Source of the DNA: JAVDCA01 sp963819385
GTDB lineage: Bacteria > Pseudomonadota > Alphaproteobacteria > Rhizobiales > Xanthobacteraceae
Length of the DNA: 64,000 nucleotides
Assembly: GCA_963819385.1 (NCBI GenBank)
Contig: CAWFVV010000006.1
Span: forward strand, 3,224,001-3,288,000
Reading direction: 5' to 3'
Shown: positions 1 through 8,289 of the stretch, in pieces
Position numbering within the stretch: the first letter of the stretch is position 1
Layout of the letters: every line of letters begins with the position of its first letter
Position numbers and translations under genes: made by a program
Notes under the pieces: model-generated
What the model saw: only the letters and a program-made list of their open reading frames with translations
The model's database searches: none
What the model was told of the DNA's origin: nothing

Positions 1-23
1 TCCGATGGGGCAAGACCTGCGTT

Positions 24-61
24 CCGCCGTGCCCACGGCATCGGACGCGTGGGCACGGCGG
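24..61. repeat. 14-bp inverted repeat (hairpin)
   Basis: Two perfect 14-bp arms (24-37 and 48-61) are separated by 10 bases. The arms read CCGCCGTGCCCACG and its complement. It lies in the gene-free left edge of the window, upstream of the first Bug gene, beside the palindrome at 131-216. There is no T-run, so a classical terminator is not supported. It looks like one of the dispersed intergenic palindromes of this genome. Confidence 0.6.
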
Positions 62-130
62 AGCGGGCATTTGTGCACCCAACGAAAAATCAGGGCCGCC
101 TTTGCCCACCCTACAAACTGAAACCAACGT

Positions 131-216
131 CGTAGGTTGGGTCGAGCGCCTTCGCGAGACCCAACATCGAACGCAAGCAAAGCGTTGGGTCTCGCAAGGG
201 CTCGACCCAACCTACG
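131..216. repeat. Nested palindromic element, family A
   Basis: The outer arms 131-147 and 200-216 are a perfect 17-bp inverted repeat (CGTAGGTTGGGTCGAGC and its complement). Inside it is a second perfect 12-bp inverted repeat at 154-165 and 184-195 (GCGAGACCCAAC). The nested-arm design is the same as in the elements at 4931-5049 and 5795-5912, so these look like related members of a dispersed REP/MITE-like family. Together with 24-61 it fills most of the gene-free first 266 bases. The DNA between it and the first gene shows nothing else. Confidence 0.75.
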
Positions 217-266
217 GCTCGCGTATAGTCGGCGCGATCAGACTTGCCACCCGGGACCGGCAAGCC

Positions 267-1244
267 ATGCAACACTCGCGTCGTCACCTATTGCGGCTCA
301 CCGGCGGCGCGCTCGCGGCCGCGGCTTTGGCGCGGCCCGCCGTCGCGCTCGACTATCCGACGCATGCGGTGCGCATCGTCGTCGGCTTTCCGCCCGGCGG
401 ACCGACCGACATCTTCGCCCGCCTGATCGCGCAGTGGCTGTCGGACCACTGGCACCAGCCGTTCATCGTCGACAACCGGCCGGGCGCCGGCAGCACGATC
501 GCGATCGAGTTCGTCGTCGCGGCGCCGGCGGACGGCTACACGCTGCTGCTGGTCAGCACCTCGGCGGTGATCAGCAGCTCCTACTATCCGCATCTCAAGT
601 ACGACATCATCCGCGACGTCGCGCCGGTGTGCGGGATCTCGCTCGAGCCGATCGTCATGGTGGTCAACCCGGCGGTGCCGGCGAAAACGGTGCCGGAGTT
701 CATCGCCTACGCCAAGGCCAATCCGGGCAAGATCCTGATGGCCTCGGTCGGCAACGGCACGACGCCGCATCTCAGCGGCGAGCTGTTCAAGCTGATGGCA
801 AAGGTCGACCTGCTGCACGTGCCATACCGTGGCGCGGCGCCGGCGCTCACCGATCTCCTGGGCGGGCGCGCCGACGTGATGTTCGAGGCGATGCCGACGC
901 TGGTCGGCTACATCAACAGCGGCAAGCTGCGCGCGCTGGCGGTGAGCCAGGCGAGCCGCTCGCCGGTGTTTCCCGATCTTCCGACCGTCGCCGAAACCGT
1001 TCCGGGCTACAAGGCCAACGTGTGGTTCGGCATCGCGGCGTCGAAGCGGACGCCGGCCGAGATCGTCATGCGGCTCAACGAGGCAATCAACGCCGGCCTG
1101 CGCGATCCGGTGCTGAGCAAGCGGCTGAGCGAGGTCGGCGGCGAAGCGCTCACCGGCAGCCCGGCGGAATTCGAGAAGCGCTTCGTCACCGATACGGAAA
1201 AATGGGCGAACGTGATCCGCGCGGCCGGCGTCAAGCCGGGGTGA
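267..1244 (+). CDS. Bug/TctC-family tripartite tricarboxylate-type solute-binding protein
   Basis: The protein is 325 residues, the usual length for Bug periplasmic binding proteins, which capture small organic acids or related solutes for TctAB-type transporters. The ATG at 267 is chosen because it puts a twin-arginine-like signal (SRRHLLRLTGG) at the N-terminus, while upstream in-frame sequence lies inside the palindrome at 131-216. Family hallmarks include YPTHAVRIVVGFPPGG near residue 30, the central GELFK...VPYRGAAPA region and the C-terminal KWANVIRAAGVKPG. No TctA or TctB membrane gene is in the window, so it is an orphan binding protein here and its ligand is unknown. It converges on the amine oxidase with an 18-base gap. 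Confidence 0.9.
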   Translation: MQHSRRHLLRLTGGALAAAALARPAVALDYPTHAVRIVVGFPPGGPTDIFARLIAQWLSDHWHQPFIVDNRPGAGSTIAIEFVVAAPADGYTLLLVSTSAVISSSYYPHLKYDIIRDVAPVCGISLEPIVMVVNPAVPAKTVPEFIAYAKANPGKILMASVGNGTTPHLSGELFKLMAKVDLLHVPYRGAAPALTDLLGGRADVMFEAMPTLVGYINSGKLRALAVSQASRSPVFPDLPTVAETVPGYKANVWFGIAASKRTPAEIVMRLNEAINAGLRDPVLSKRLSEVGGEALTGSPAEFEKRFVTDTEKWANVIRAAGVKPG

Positions 1245-1262
1245 GAACGCCTCCCCGGCGCT

Positions 1263-2660
1263 TCATCGCCGTCGCTGCGGCGCTGCACGCGCGGGCGTCG
1301 GCGCCCGCGGTTCCGTGACGAGACGAAGGTGCTTGAGCGCCGCATCGGCGGCCCGCTCGCCCGATTCCCAGGCGCCTCCGACCGTGCCCCACAGCCTCTC
1401 GTGCACGGCTTCGCCCGCAAACCACAGCCGGTCGTGCACCGGGTCCATCAGGATGCGGCGCGCTGGCTGGCCGCCCGGCGCCGCGGCCGAAAAGGCGCCG
1501 AGCACCCATGGCTCGTCGTTCCACCGCGTCGCGGCCGTGCGTTTCACCAATTTGCGCAGGTCGGCGCCGTAGAGGCCGGTGAGCCACTCGAGCGCAAAGG
1601 CCTTCATCGCGTCGACGCCTTGCGCCGCGAGGTCGCGGCCGAACTTGCCGCCCATCTCGACCATCACGAGCGAGGAGCCCGACACATTGGCGAGCACGGC
1701 TGCGGTGCGCACGCCGTCCGACTTCTCGAACACGAGGTCGTCGCGATCGAGCCCGAGCGGATTGCCGGGGAGCTCGAGCACGACGCGGTCATAGCTGCCG
1801 AGGCTCAGGCTGTTCACCGCATCGAGCTGGCGGCGGGGCAGATCGGGCACGAACTTGATCTTGTTCGCCGCCAGCACACCGGTCGACACCGTGACGATGA
1901 CGCCGCGCGCCGCAATGCGCCCGCGTGCGGTCTCGATGTCGACGCCGCCGCCGCGGCCCGCAAGATCGACGCGCGTCACCGGCGACGACAGCTCGACCGA
2001 CAGCCCCGCTCCGAGCTTGGCCAGCAGCGCGCCGAACCCCTGCCGGCAGAACGCATCCATGTCGCGCTCGGCCGAGCGGGCAAAATCGATGGCGGACACC
2101 GCGCCCAGGTCCTTGCCGCACCCGAAGGGGCCGAGCACGAACTCGACAGTCGAGCGCCAGTCGCCCAGGTCCTTCGGCAGCGCGCTGGCGCAGGACACGT
2201 CCGTCTTGCCGCGCCCCGCCTCCGCGATGGCGCGGTTCGCGCGCACCTGCGCGGCGAGGAAATCCTCCATCTCGCCTTCGCGCGCATAGCGCCGCACGAT
2301 GCGCATCTTCTGCCCGGGCGGCGCCGGATAGAGATCGAGGCCGGTCTGCGCCGCGAGCTTCGCGACCGGATTGATGTCCGGCATGTGGATCCAATGGGCG
2401 CCGCGATCGAACGGCACGCCGAACGTCTGGGTATCCGTGATGCAGCGCCCGCCGATCCGGTCGGCCGCCTCGATCAACGCGAAGCGCCGGCCCGCCGCCG
2501 CGATCTTGCGCGCCGCCGCGATGCCGGCCGCGCCGGCGCCGACGATCGCGACGTCGACGTCGCCGAGCGCGCCGGTTGCGCCGAACGACGGACCCGCCGC
2601 CACGGCGGCGGAAGCGGCAAGGAACGAACGGCGGCTCAAGCTCGACATAGCCCTCGACAT
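1263..2660 (-). CDS. FAD-dependent flavin monoamine oxidase family protein, twin-arginine exported
   Basis: The protein is 465 residues. It starts with a twin-arginine motif (SRRSFLAAS) and a hydrophobic stretch, suggesting Tat export with bound FAD. A Rossmann dinucleotide fold follows (VAIVGAGAAGIAAARK, then E-A-x-x-R-x-G-G-R). The C-terminus has the amine-oxidase flavin signature LWFAGEAVHERLWGTVGGAW. The family oxidises amines with O2 as acceptor; the substrate cannot be read. Two in-frame ATGs exist, at 2660 and 2648. Both keep the Tat signal, and the second has GAGGG just upstream. It diverges from the CysZ-like gene at 2827. Confidence 0.85.
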   Translation of the reverse strand: MSRAMSSLSRRSFLAASAAVAAGPSFGATGALGDVDVAIVGAGAAGIAAARKIAAAGRRFALIEAADRIGGRCITDTQTFGVPFDRGAHWIHMPDINPVAKLAAQTGLDLYPAPPGQKMRIVRRYAREGEMEDFLAAQVRANRAIAEAGRGKTDVSCASALPKDLGDWRSTVEFVLGPFGCGKDLGAVSAIDFARSAERDMDAFCRQGFGALLAKLGAGLSVELSSPVTRVDLAGRGGGVDIETARGRIAARGVIVTVSTGVLAANKIKFVPDLPRRQLDAVNSLSLGSYDRVVLELPGNPLGLDRDDLVFEKSDGVRTAAVLANVSGSSLVMVEMGGKFGRDLAAQGVDAMKAFALEWLTGLYGADLRKLVKRTAATRWNDEPWVLGAFSAAAPGGQPARRILMDPVHDRLWFAGEAVHERLWGTVGGAWESGERAADAALKHLRLVTEPRAPTPARAAPQRRR

Positions 2661-2746
2661 GGCCGGCAATTCTGGGGGTGAGTGTGTGGAGCTAGCATGA
2701 ACCCTTCGGCCTGCGCAATTCGCCGTGAGGTCGCAAGCGGCTCCGC

Positions 2747-2782
2747 TTTGGCTCTTCGTAACCACGCCTTGTAAGAGCCAAA
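2747..2782. repeat. 10-bp inverted repeat in a divergent intergenic region
   Basis: Perfect arms TTTGGCTCTT (2747-2756) and AAGAGCCAAA (2773-2782) flank 16 bases. They sit between the divergent amine oxidase and CysZ-like genes, about 45 bases before the latter's ATG. It could be an operator or an mRNA leader hairpin; nothing in the sequence decides. Confidence 0.4.
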
Positions 2783-2826
2783 AGCTGCCTTTACACGATT
2801 GGCCAGTTCTCCGGAGCGAACCCACG

Positions 2827-3573
2827 ATGTTCGACGCCGCCTGCAAGGCGCTAGCGCAGATGTTCACGGCGCCGTTCCGCAGCGTGCTGCTCAAATCGGT
2901 TGGCCTCGCGCTGGCGCTGCTGGCCGTGCTGGTGATCGCGCTCTCCCGGCTGGTCGCCTGGCTCACCAGCGCGGGCGAGCATTGGGCCGAAGGCACGCTG
3001 GGTGCGGTCGCGCACGAGCCGCTCAGGCTGGCGGGCTGGCTGGTGGCGTTTGCGCTCGGCTCCAGCCTGGTGGCCGGCGCAATCGTGCTGATGCCGGCCG
3101 TGACCGCGCTGGTCGCGAGCTTCTTCACCGACGAGATCGCCGAGAAAGTCGAGCACAGCCATTATCCGCTCGACCCGCCCGGCGTCATCGTGCCGCTGCC
3201 GCGCGCGATCCTCGAGGGCCTCAAGGCGGCGGCGCTCGCAATCGTCGTCTATATCTTCTGCGCGCCATTCGTGATCTTCGCGGGCTTCGGCGCGCTGATG
3301 CTCTTTGTCGCCAACGCCTGGCTGCTCGGCCGCGTCTATTTCGACCTTGCGGCCATGCGGTTTCATACCGTGGCGGAGGCAAAGATGCTGCGGCGCCTCC
3401 ACGGCGGAACGGTCTTCCTCGCCGGTCTGTTCATCGCCGGCTTCGTGATGATCCCGATCGTCAACCTGGCGACGCCGCTGTTCGGCACCGCCTTCATGGT
3501 GCACATGCACAAGCGGCTGACGCGGACGCGGCAGGCCGAATTGATCGAGCCTGCGCGAGGCAGCCCGCGATGA
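2827..3573 (+). CDS. EI24 domain-containing (CysZ-like) membrane protein
   Basis: The protein is 248 residues with about five hydrophobic segments (near residues 15-40, 70-110, 135-170, 195-225). Its overall pattern matches the EI24/CysZ family (formerly DUF540). CysZ moves sulfate across the inner membrane, but many EI24 proteins outside enterobacteria have no tested role, so sulfate transport is only inferred from the family. The ATG at 2827 is preferred because the protein then begins just before the first conserved amphipathic and membrane segments, and GGAG lies 10 bases upstream. Its stop overlaps the next start (ATGA, 3570-3573), so it is translationally coupled to the MetE-like gene. 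That pairing of a possible sulfur transporter with a methionine-synthase-like enzyme is suggestive. Confidence 0.8.
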   Translation: MFDAACKALAQMFTAPFRSVLLKSVGLALALLAVLVIALSRLVAWLTSAGEHWAEGTLGAVAHEPLRLAGWLVAFALGSSLVAGAIVLMPAVTALVASFFTDEIAEKVEHSHYPLDPPGVIVPLPRAILEGLKAAALAIVVYIFCAPFVIFAGFGALMLFVANAWLLGRVYFDLAAMRFHTVAEAKMLRRLHGGTVFLAGLFIAGFVMIPIVNLATPLFGTAFMVHMHKRLTRTRQAELIEPARGSPR

Positions 3574-4751
3574 AGACCAGCGCGACCCGCATCCTGACGA
3601 CGCATACGGGCAGCCTGCCGCGCCCGCCGGATTTGGTGGCGCTGCTCAACCGCAAGGAGCTGGGCGAGGCCTATGACGGCGCGGCCTATCGCGACCGCAT
3701 CCGCCAGGGCATCGACGCGATCGTGCGGCAGCAGGCGGACGTCGGCATCGACGTCGTCGACGACGGCGAGCACAGCAAGATCAACTGGATGGCCTATGCG
3801 CGGGCGCGGCTGAGCGGGCTCGATGAGATCGACAGCCCGCCGAAGTTTCGCGGGGCCACGCGTGACTCGCGCGCCTTCCCGCAGGCCTATGAGGACATGC
3901 GCGTGATGCTGGCGGGCCGGTCGGGCGCGATCGTCGCCAAGCGCACAGTGCGGCCGCGCGCGCAGGTCTGCACCGGTCCGATCGCCTATGTGGGGCAAGA
4001 GGAGCTCAAGACCGACATCGAGAATCTCAAGAGCGCGCTGAAGGGCGTCAACGCCGAAGATGCGTTCATGACCGCGATCTCGCCGTCCAATCTCGAGCTC
4101 TACTACGAGAACCGCTACTACGCGTCCGGCGAGGAATATCTCGCGGCGCTCGCCGAGGCGATGCGGGTCGAGTACAAGGCGATCGTCGATGCGGGCTTTC
4201 TGCTGCAGATCGACGATCCACGCATGGCAACGCATTACAACCGCGCGGTCGACGCCTCGATCGATGACTGCCGCAAGTTCATCGCGCTGCGCGTCGAGGC
4301 CGTGAACCATGCGCTGCGCGGCATCCCGCCCGAGCGGGTACGCTTCCACACCTGCTACAGCGTCAACGTCGCGCCGCGCGTGCACGATTTCGAGCTCAAG
4401 CATTTCGCCGACCTGATGCTGCGGGTGAACGCCGCAGCCTTTCTGATCGAGGCCGCCAATCCGCGCCACGAGCACGAATGGGCGGTGTGGCGGGACGTGA
4501 AGCTGCCGGACGACAAGGTCCTGGTGCCGGGCGTCGTGTCGCACTGCGTCCACCTGGTGGAGCATCCCGAGCTGGTGGCGCAGCGCATCGTGCGCTTCGC
4601 CGAGGTGGTCGGGCGCGAGCGGGTCATCGCGGGCACCGATTGCGGCTTCGGCACCTCGGGCGCCGGCGACGAGGTGCATCCCGAGGTCGCGTGGGCGAAG
4701 CTCGGGGCGCTGGTCGAGGGCGCGCGGCTTGCGAGCCAGCGGCTGTGGTGA
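3570..4751 (+). CDS. Cobalamin-independent methionine synthase (MetE C-terminal)-like protein, copy 1
   Basis: The protein is 393 residues, about half of full MetE, and corresponds to the catalytic C-terminal barrel alone. It opens with RILTTHTGSLPR, typical of the MetE/UroD superfamily. The MetE zinc-ligand pattern is present: HTC (His 260, Cys 262), Glu 294 in LIEAANPRHEHEW, and Cys 358 in TDCGFG. The family transfers methyl groups to a zinc-bound thiol; related enzymes act on epoxides or coenzyme M adducts, so methionine synthesis is not proven. The ATG overlaps the upstream stop (ATGA). A close paralog lies at 6254-7408 on the other strand and a more distant one at 18398-19489. Confidence 0.88.
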   Translation: MKTSATRILTTHTGSLPRPPDLVALLNRKELGEAYDGAAYRDRIRQGIDAIVRQQADVGIDVVDDGEHSKINWMAYARARLSGLDEIDSPPKFRGATRDSRAFPQAYEDMRVMLAGRSGAIVAKRTVRPRAQVCTGPIAYVGQEELKTDIENLKSALKGVNAEDAFMTAISPSNLELYYENRYYASGEEYLAALAEAMRVEYKAIVDAGFLLQIDDPRMATHYNRAVDASIDDCRKFIALRVEAVNHALRGIPPERVRFHTCYSVNVAPRVHDFELKHFADLMLRVNAAAFLIEAANPRHEHEWAVWRDVKLPDDKVLVPGVVSHCVHLVEHPELVAQRIVRFAEVVGRERVIAGTDCGFGTSGAGDEVHPEVAWAKLGALVEGARLASQRLW

Positions 4752-4930
4752 TCTCCGATCTGCTCGTTCGAGCGCGACGCCCGCGCTGATCGGCGCCCAT
4801 TGAAAATGCTGCTGTTATCCCAGTTGGGTTACGCTGCCAAAATTGGACAGGGAGCGCCGCGTCCGGACCGATATTGATATCGTTGGCATTTCCTCGAATG
4901 GCTTCGTTCGGGCGGTTTTGCAGCGAGCGA

Positions 4931-5049
4931 GTAGGATGGGTTGAGCGCAGCGAAACCCATCATCTATGCGGCGCCGTAAGACGATGGGTTTCGCGGAGCC
5001 TATCCTCGGGCTTGCCGAAGGCAAGACCCGGGGGCTCAACCCATCCTAC
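4931..5049. repeat. Long palindromic repeat, family B, copy 1
   Basis: This is a 119-base element bounded by GTAGGATGGGTTGAGC and its complement. An inner inverted pair (GCGAAACCCATC / GATGGGTTTCGC) and a short CTCGGGCTTGCCGAAGG hairpin lie inside. A copy with only a handful of differences is at 5795-5912. It lies in the 533-base gene-free stretch after the MetE-like gene (4752-5284), which otherwise holds only the element at 5116-5190. The nested structure resembles family A at 131-216. Confidence 0.85.
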
Positions 5050-5115
5050 GCCCTACGCATTTGCTGAAATCATTCAATTTTCTAGCTTTGTTTTGCGCGG
5101 CCGGCTCGACCCGCC

Positions 5116-5190
5116 CGTCATTGCGGGGCGCGTAGCGCCGAAGCAATCTCGCGCCGCAGGTATTTGCCGATCGAGATTGCTTCGTCGCGT
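5116..5190. repeat. Palindromic repeat, family C, partial copy
   Basis: The stretch starts CGTCATTGCGGGGCGCGTAG and contains the inverted pair GAAGCAATCTCG / CGAGATTGCTTC. It matches the complete element at 6167-6251, but its outer right arm is missing or diverged. It lies upstream of nothing recognisable and is read as a dispersed intergenic element. Confidence 0.7.
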
Positions 5191-5284
5191 ACGGAAGATG
5201 CGTTGAAATTGTTCGCATTTCCTTGCATGGGTTTGTTTTGCCGATTTGCGTTTCGATCTTCTCGGCCGACGCTCGGAATCCGCT

Positions 5285-5575
5285 CTATTTGCATGCTTGG
5301 GCTCTGCGGCTCATATCCCATTCCAGCTCGAATTGCCGCGCGCGACCGTCAGCGCGGCCGCACCGCGTGCGCAGGCATCGGTCCACTCTTTCCTTGGATT
5401 CCGTCGCGCTGGGCGCGGCGCCTCGCTCGAACTTTTCCTTCATGGCGCGGGTCATCTCGCCCAACTCGCAAAGAAGATCGCAGTCGCAAAGCCTGGCCCG
5501 GGCGGGCACGACAGCCGTCGTCACCAGCGCGGCCGCCAGTACCGGGATCGCGACGACCGAAAGCTTCAGATTCAT
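5285..5575 (-). CDS. Small secreted cysteine-containing protein, unknown function
   Basis: The protein is 96 residues. The ATG at 5575 has a strong Shine-Dalgarno (AGAGGAG, 7 bases upstream), which is the best argument that it is real. The first 27 or so residues (MNLKLSVVAIPVLAAALVTT and on to ARA) form a clear Sec signal peptide. The mature part has cysteines in C-x-C-x3-C right after the cleavage region (RLCDCDLLCELGE) and a later C-x4-C (CLRTRC), suggesting disulfides. I do not recognise the family. It is isolated between repeats. A 10-bp imperfect hairpin lies upstream at 5717-5744. Confidence 0.6.
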   Translation of the reverse strand: MNLKLSVVAIPVLAAALVTTAVVPARARLCDCDLLCELGEMTRAMKEKFERGAAPSATESKERVDRCLRTRCGRADGRARQFELEWDMSRRAQACK

Positions 5576-5794
5576 GGATGGCTCCTCTGAGGACGGCACA
5601 GTCTAGCTGAGCTTCCGGAACGAGGATGGACAAGATTGCGTATATTGCCGGTGGATGCCGCGTGCGACGCGCAATTCGCATTGTCCGGCTTGGCCAATAA
5701 CGCCGAAGGCAGATGAGGGGAAGCACATTCTCGTGCTTCTCCCCGTCATGCCTTGCCCCATGTCGCGGGCGCCTCGCTTAGGGTCAAGTGCTTT

Positions 5795-5912
5795 GTAGGA
5801 TGGGTTGAGCGCAGCGAAACCCATCATCTATGATGCATCGCAAAGCGATGGGTTTCGCGGAGCCTGTCCTCGGGCTTGCCGAAGGCAAGATCCGGGGCTC
5901 AACCCATCCTAC
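5795..5912. repeat. Long palindromic repeat, family B, copy 2
   Basis: This is the second copy of the element at 4931-5049, with the same outer arms (GTAGGATGGGTTGAGC and complement), inner pair and terminal hairpin. It occupies most of the right half of the gap 5576-5939 and ends 27 bases before the start of the small membrane protein. The rest of that gap holds only the imperfect hairpin at 5717-5744. Confidence 0.85.
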
Positions 5913-5939
5913 GCACCGTGGCACCCCGGGGAGAGAAAG

Positions 5940-6134
5940 ATGTCGGATGCATTGGCATCATTGTTGCCATTCGCGTTTTGGATCGTGATCGCGGTCATTC
6001 CATCGGTCAAACTCCTGCGGCGAACCGGCATGCATCCCGCTCTGGCCGCCCTCAACTTGATCCCGTTTTTGGGGGTCGTGGTGATGGTCTGGGTCGTGGC
6101 CTATTCGGCATGGCCAAAGACGGAAAGCCGATGA
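5940..6134 (+). CDS. Small membrane protein with two transmembrane segments, unknown function
   Basis: The protein is 64 residues. A good Shine-Dalgarno (GGGGAGAGAAAG) precedes the ATG at 5940. Two hydrophobic segments (about residues 6-24 and 36-57) are separated by a short basic loop (KLLRRTGMHP), so both ends probably face the same side. I do not recognise a named family. The context is an isolated gene between repeats, which gives no clue to function. Confidence 0.55.
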   Translation: MSDALASLLPFAFWIVIAVIPSVKLLRRTGMHPALAALNLIPFLGVVVMVWVVAYSAWPKTESR

Positions 6135-6166
6135 CACCGAGCCCGGCGAGATGGGTTTCGCGACGT

Positions 6167-6251
6167 GTCATTGCGAGGCGCGTGAGCGCCGAAGCAATCC
6201 GGCGAGGGATGAGGTCGCGGATCGAGATTGCTTCGCTTCGCTCGCAATGAC
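6167..6251. repeat. Palindromic repeat, family C, complete copy
   Basis: Outer arms GTCATTGCGAG and CTCGCAATGAC bound an 85-base element. The inner arms are GAAGCAATC and GATTGCTTC. It sits just after the stop of the MetE-like gene on the minus strand, so it will be transcribed at that operon's 3' end and could stabilise or end the message. A partial copy is at 5116-5190. Confidence 0.8.
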
Positions 6252-6253
6252 GG

Positions 6254-7408
6254 CTACGCCCACAACTGCTGGCTCGCCCGCTCGGCACCTTCGACCAGGG
6301 CGCCGAGCTTGAGCCACGACACCTCGGGATCGATCTTGCCGTAGCCCGCGAAGGTGCCGAAGCCGCAGTCTGAGCTCGCGATCACGCGCTCGCGCCCCAC
6401 CACCTCGGCGAAACGGCCGATGCGCTGCGCCACCAGGTCGGGGTGCTCGACATAGTTGGTGGAGGTGTCGACGACGCCCGGCAGCAGGACCTTGTCGGGC
6501 GGCAGCTTGATGTCCTTCCACACGGCCCATTCGTGATCGTGGCGCGGGTTGGCGGCCTCGACCGAGATGGCCGTCGCGTTCACGCCGAGGATGATGGTCG
6601 CGACCTTGGCGAGGTCGAGGTCGTGGTGGTGCGGGCCCTCGTAGTTGCCCCAGCAGACGTGGATGCGCACTTGGCTCGCCGGCACCTTGGCGAGCGCATG
6701 GTTGAGCGCCTCGACGTGGAATTGGGCGCGCTTGAGGAACTCGGCTTCGGAGAGCGTCTGGAACGTCGTGTGACGCGCCATCGCGAGATCGGGGCAGTCG
6801 ACCTGCAGCACGAAGCCGGCACGCGCGATCGCCTCGTATTCGTCGCGCATGGCATCGGCCACGGCTTCGATATAGGCCTCGTGGGTCGGGTAATACGCGT
6901 TCGGCAGGAAGGTCGCGACCACGCCGGGCGAGGCCGCGTTGAGGAACGCATCGGTCGGCCCGGCCGCCGTTACGGCGCGCCGCATGTTGTCGAGGTCGTG
7001 CTCCAGCGCGGTGCGGTCCTTCACCTGCACGGGGCCGACGCATGATACCCGCTTGAACGGGCGCGGGCCGGTGAGCAGCGCCATCTTGCGGCGAAGCTCG
7101 GGAAACGGCGCGAGGTCGAGATGCGGCCGCGCCGTCTCGGTCGGGCCTTCGGTCGAGAAGCCGGTCAGTCGGTCGCGCACATAGGTCGAGTAGCTGATCT
7201 TGCTCGTCTCGCCGTCGCTGACCACGTCGATGCCGAGGTCGACCTGCCGCTTGACCGTATCGGCGACGGCTGTGCGCATTACGCCGTCGAATTCCGCTGG
7301 GTCGGTCGCGATCTCGTTCTCGCGCCGCTGCAGCATGTCGACGACCGCGGCACTGCGCGGAAGGCTGCCGACATGGGTGGTCAGAATGCGGTCCTGGCTG
7401 GTCTTCAA
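6254..7408 (-). CDS. Cobalamin-independent methionine synthase (MetE C-terminal)-like protein, copy 2
   Basis: The protein is 384 residues and closely resembles the gene at 3570-4751 (shared ILTTHVGSLPR start). The zinc-ligand set is conserved with identical spacing: His 250 and Cys 252 (RIHVCWG), Glu 284 (SVEAANPRHDHEW) and Cys 348 (SDCGFGTF). The start codon is TTG at 7408, backed by a very strong AGGAGG 5 bases upstream; no ATG lies near. It is the last gene of the apparent ABC-transporter operon to its right, separated from the ATPase by about 67 bases containing a repeat. The likely job is methyl transfer involving the imported compound, but the substrate is unknown. Confidence 0.88.
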   Translation of the reverse strand: MKTSQDRILTTHVGSLPRSAAVVDMLQRRENEIATDPAEFDGVMRTAVADTVKRQVDLGIDVVSDGETSKISYSTYVRDRLTGFSTEGPTETARPHLDLAPFPELRRKMALLTGPRPFKRVSCVGPVQVKDRTALEHDLDNMRRAVTAAGPTDAFLNAASPGVVATFLPNAYYPTHEAYIEAVADAMRDEYEAIARAGFVLQVDCPDLAMARHTTFQTLSEAEFLKRAQFHVEALNHALAKVPASQVRIHVCWGNYEGPHHHDLDLAKVATIILGVNATAISVEAANPRHDHEWAVWKDIKLPPDKVLLPGVVDTSTNYVEHPDLVAQRIGRFAEVVGRERVIASSDCGFGTFAGYGKIDPEVSWLKLGALVEGAERASQQLWA

Positions 7409-7423
7409 GCGATCCTCCTAAGA

Positions 7424-7469
7424 GCATGATCCCGAAAAGTGGGAACCGGTTTTCGGAAAAAGATCATGC
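7424..7469. repeat. Palindromic repeat, family D, copy 1
   Basis: The element reads GCATGATC...GATCATGC across 46 bases, with GAAAAGTGGGAACCGG and TTTTCGGAAAA in the middle. A related copy lies at 21831-21874. It separates the ABC ATPase from the downstream MetE-like gene, so it probably forms a hairpin inside that operon's transcript. Confidence 0.75.
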
Positions 7470-7475
7470 GCAAGT

Positions 7476-8289
7476 TTAACTGGTCTCGGGCGTGCGCATC
7501 GCACGCAAGGACTTTTCGCGCAACTTATCCCACAAGCGGGCCGTGATGGCGCCGAAGCGTTCGTCGGAGACGACGCGGCTATCGCGCGTCGCGCGGCCAG
7601 CCGGTGGTGACGATATCGATGAAGCGCCCGGGCCGCGCCGACATCACGGCGACGCGGTCGGACAGCATGGCGGCCTCGTCGAGCGCATGGGTGATGAGCA
7701 CGACGGTCGCGCCGGTCTCGCGCCAGATGCGCAGCAGCTCGTCGCCCATGAGGAGGCGCGTCTGCTGATCGAGCGCGCCGAACGGCTCGTCGAGCAGCAG
7801 CACCTTCGGCTCGAGCACCAGCGTGCGCGCGATGCAGACGCGCTGGCGCATGCCGCCGGAGAGCTGCGCCGGATAGGCCCTGGCGAAGCCCGCCAGCCCC
7901 ATGAAGGCGAGCGCCTGATCGACGCGGCGGACGATCTCGGCCTTGGCCACGCCGCGGCGGCGCAGGCCGAACGCGACGTTGTCCCAGACGTTGAGCCAGA
8001 AAAAGCTTGCGTCCTGCTGGAAGACGGCGCCGATGCCGTCCGGCACCTGGCCGTCGAGCCGCTTGTCCTCGAAGGTCGCGCTGCCGGCCGTGACGGTCGA
8101 AAGTCCCGCCAGCACATCGAGCAGCGTCGACTTTCCGCAACCGGACGGGCCGACCACCGTGAAGAATTCGCCGGCCGCGATGCCGAGATCGATCGGCCCG
8201 AGCGCGTGCACGGCCGGATGGCCGTCGTGACCCGGAAAGACCTTGGTCACGCCGCGCAGGCTGATCTGGCCACCGGGATTATCCGCCAT
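7476..8289 (-). CDS. ABC transporter ATP-binding protein, NrtD/SsuB/TauB type; apparent frameshift near the C-terminus
   Basis: This is the ATPase of the importer encoded by the next three genes. Walker A (GPSGCGKST), the signature LSGGMRQR, Walker B (VLLLDEPFGALD) and the H-loop (ITHALDEA) are all intact. The start is ATG 8289, overlapping the permease stop by 11 bases. The frame ends early at 7579 after WPRDAR. One extra base near 7588-7592 explains this: in the next frame the expected family tail continues (SRVVSDERFGAITARLWDKL) to a stop at 7476, giving about 270 residues. I therefore give the full span. The break removes only the tail, so the truncated form might even work. Confidence 0.85.
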
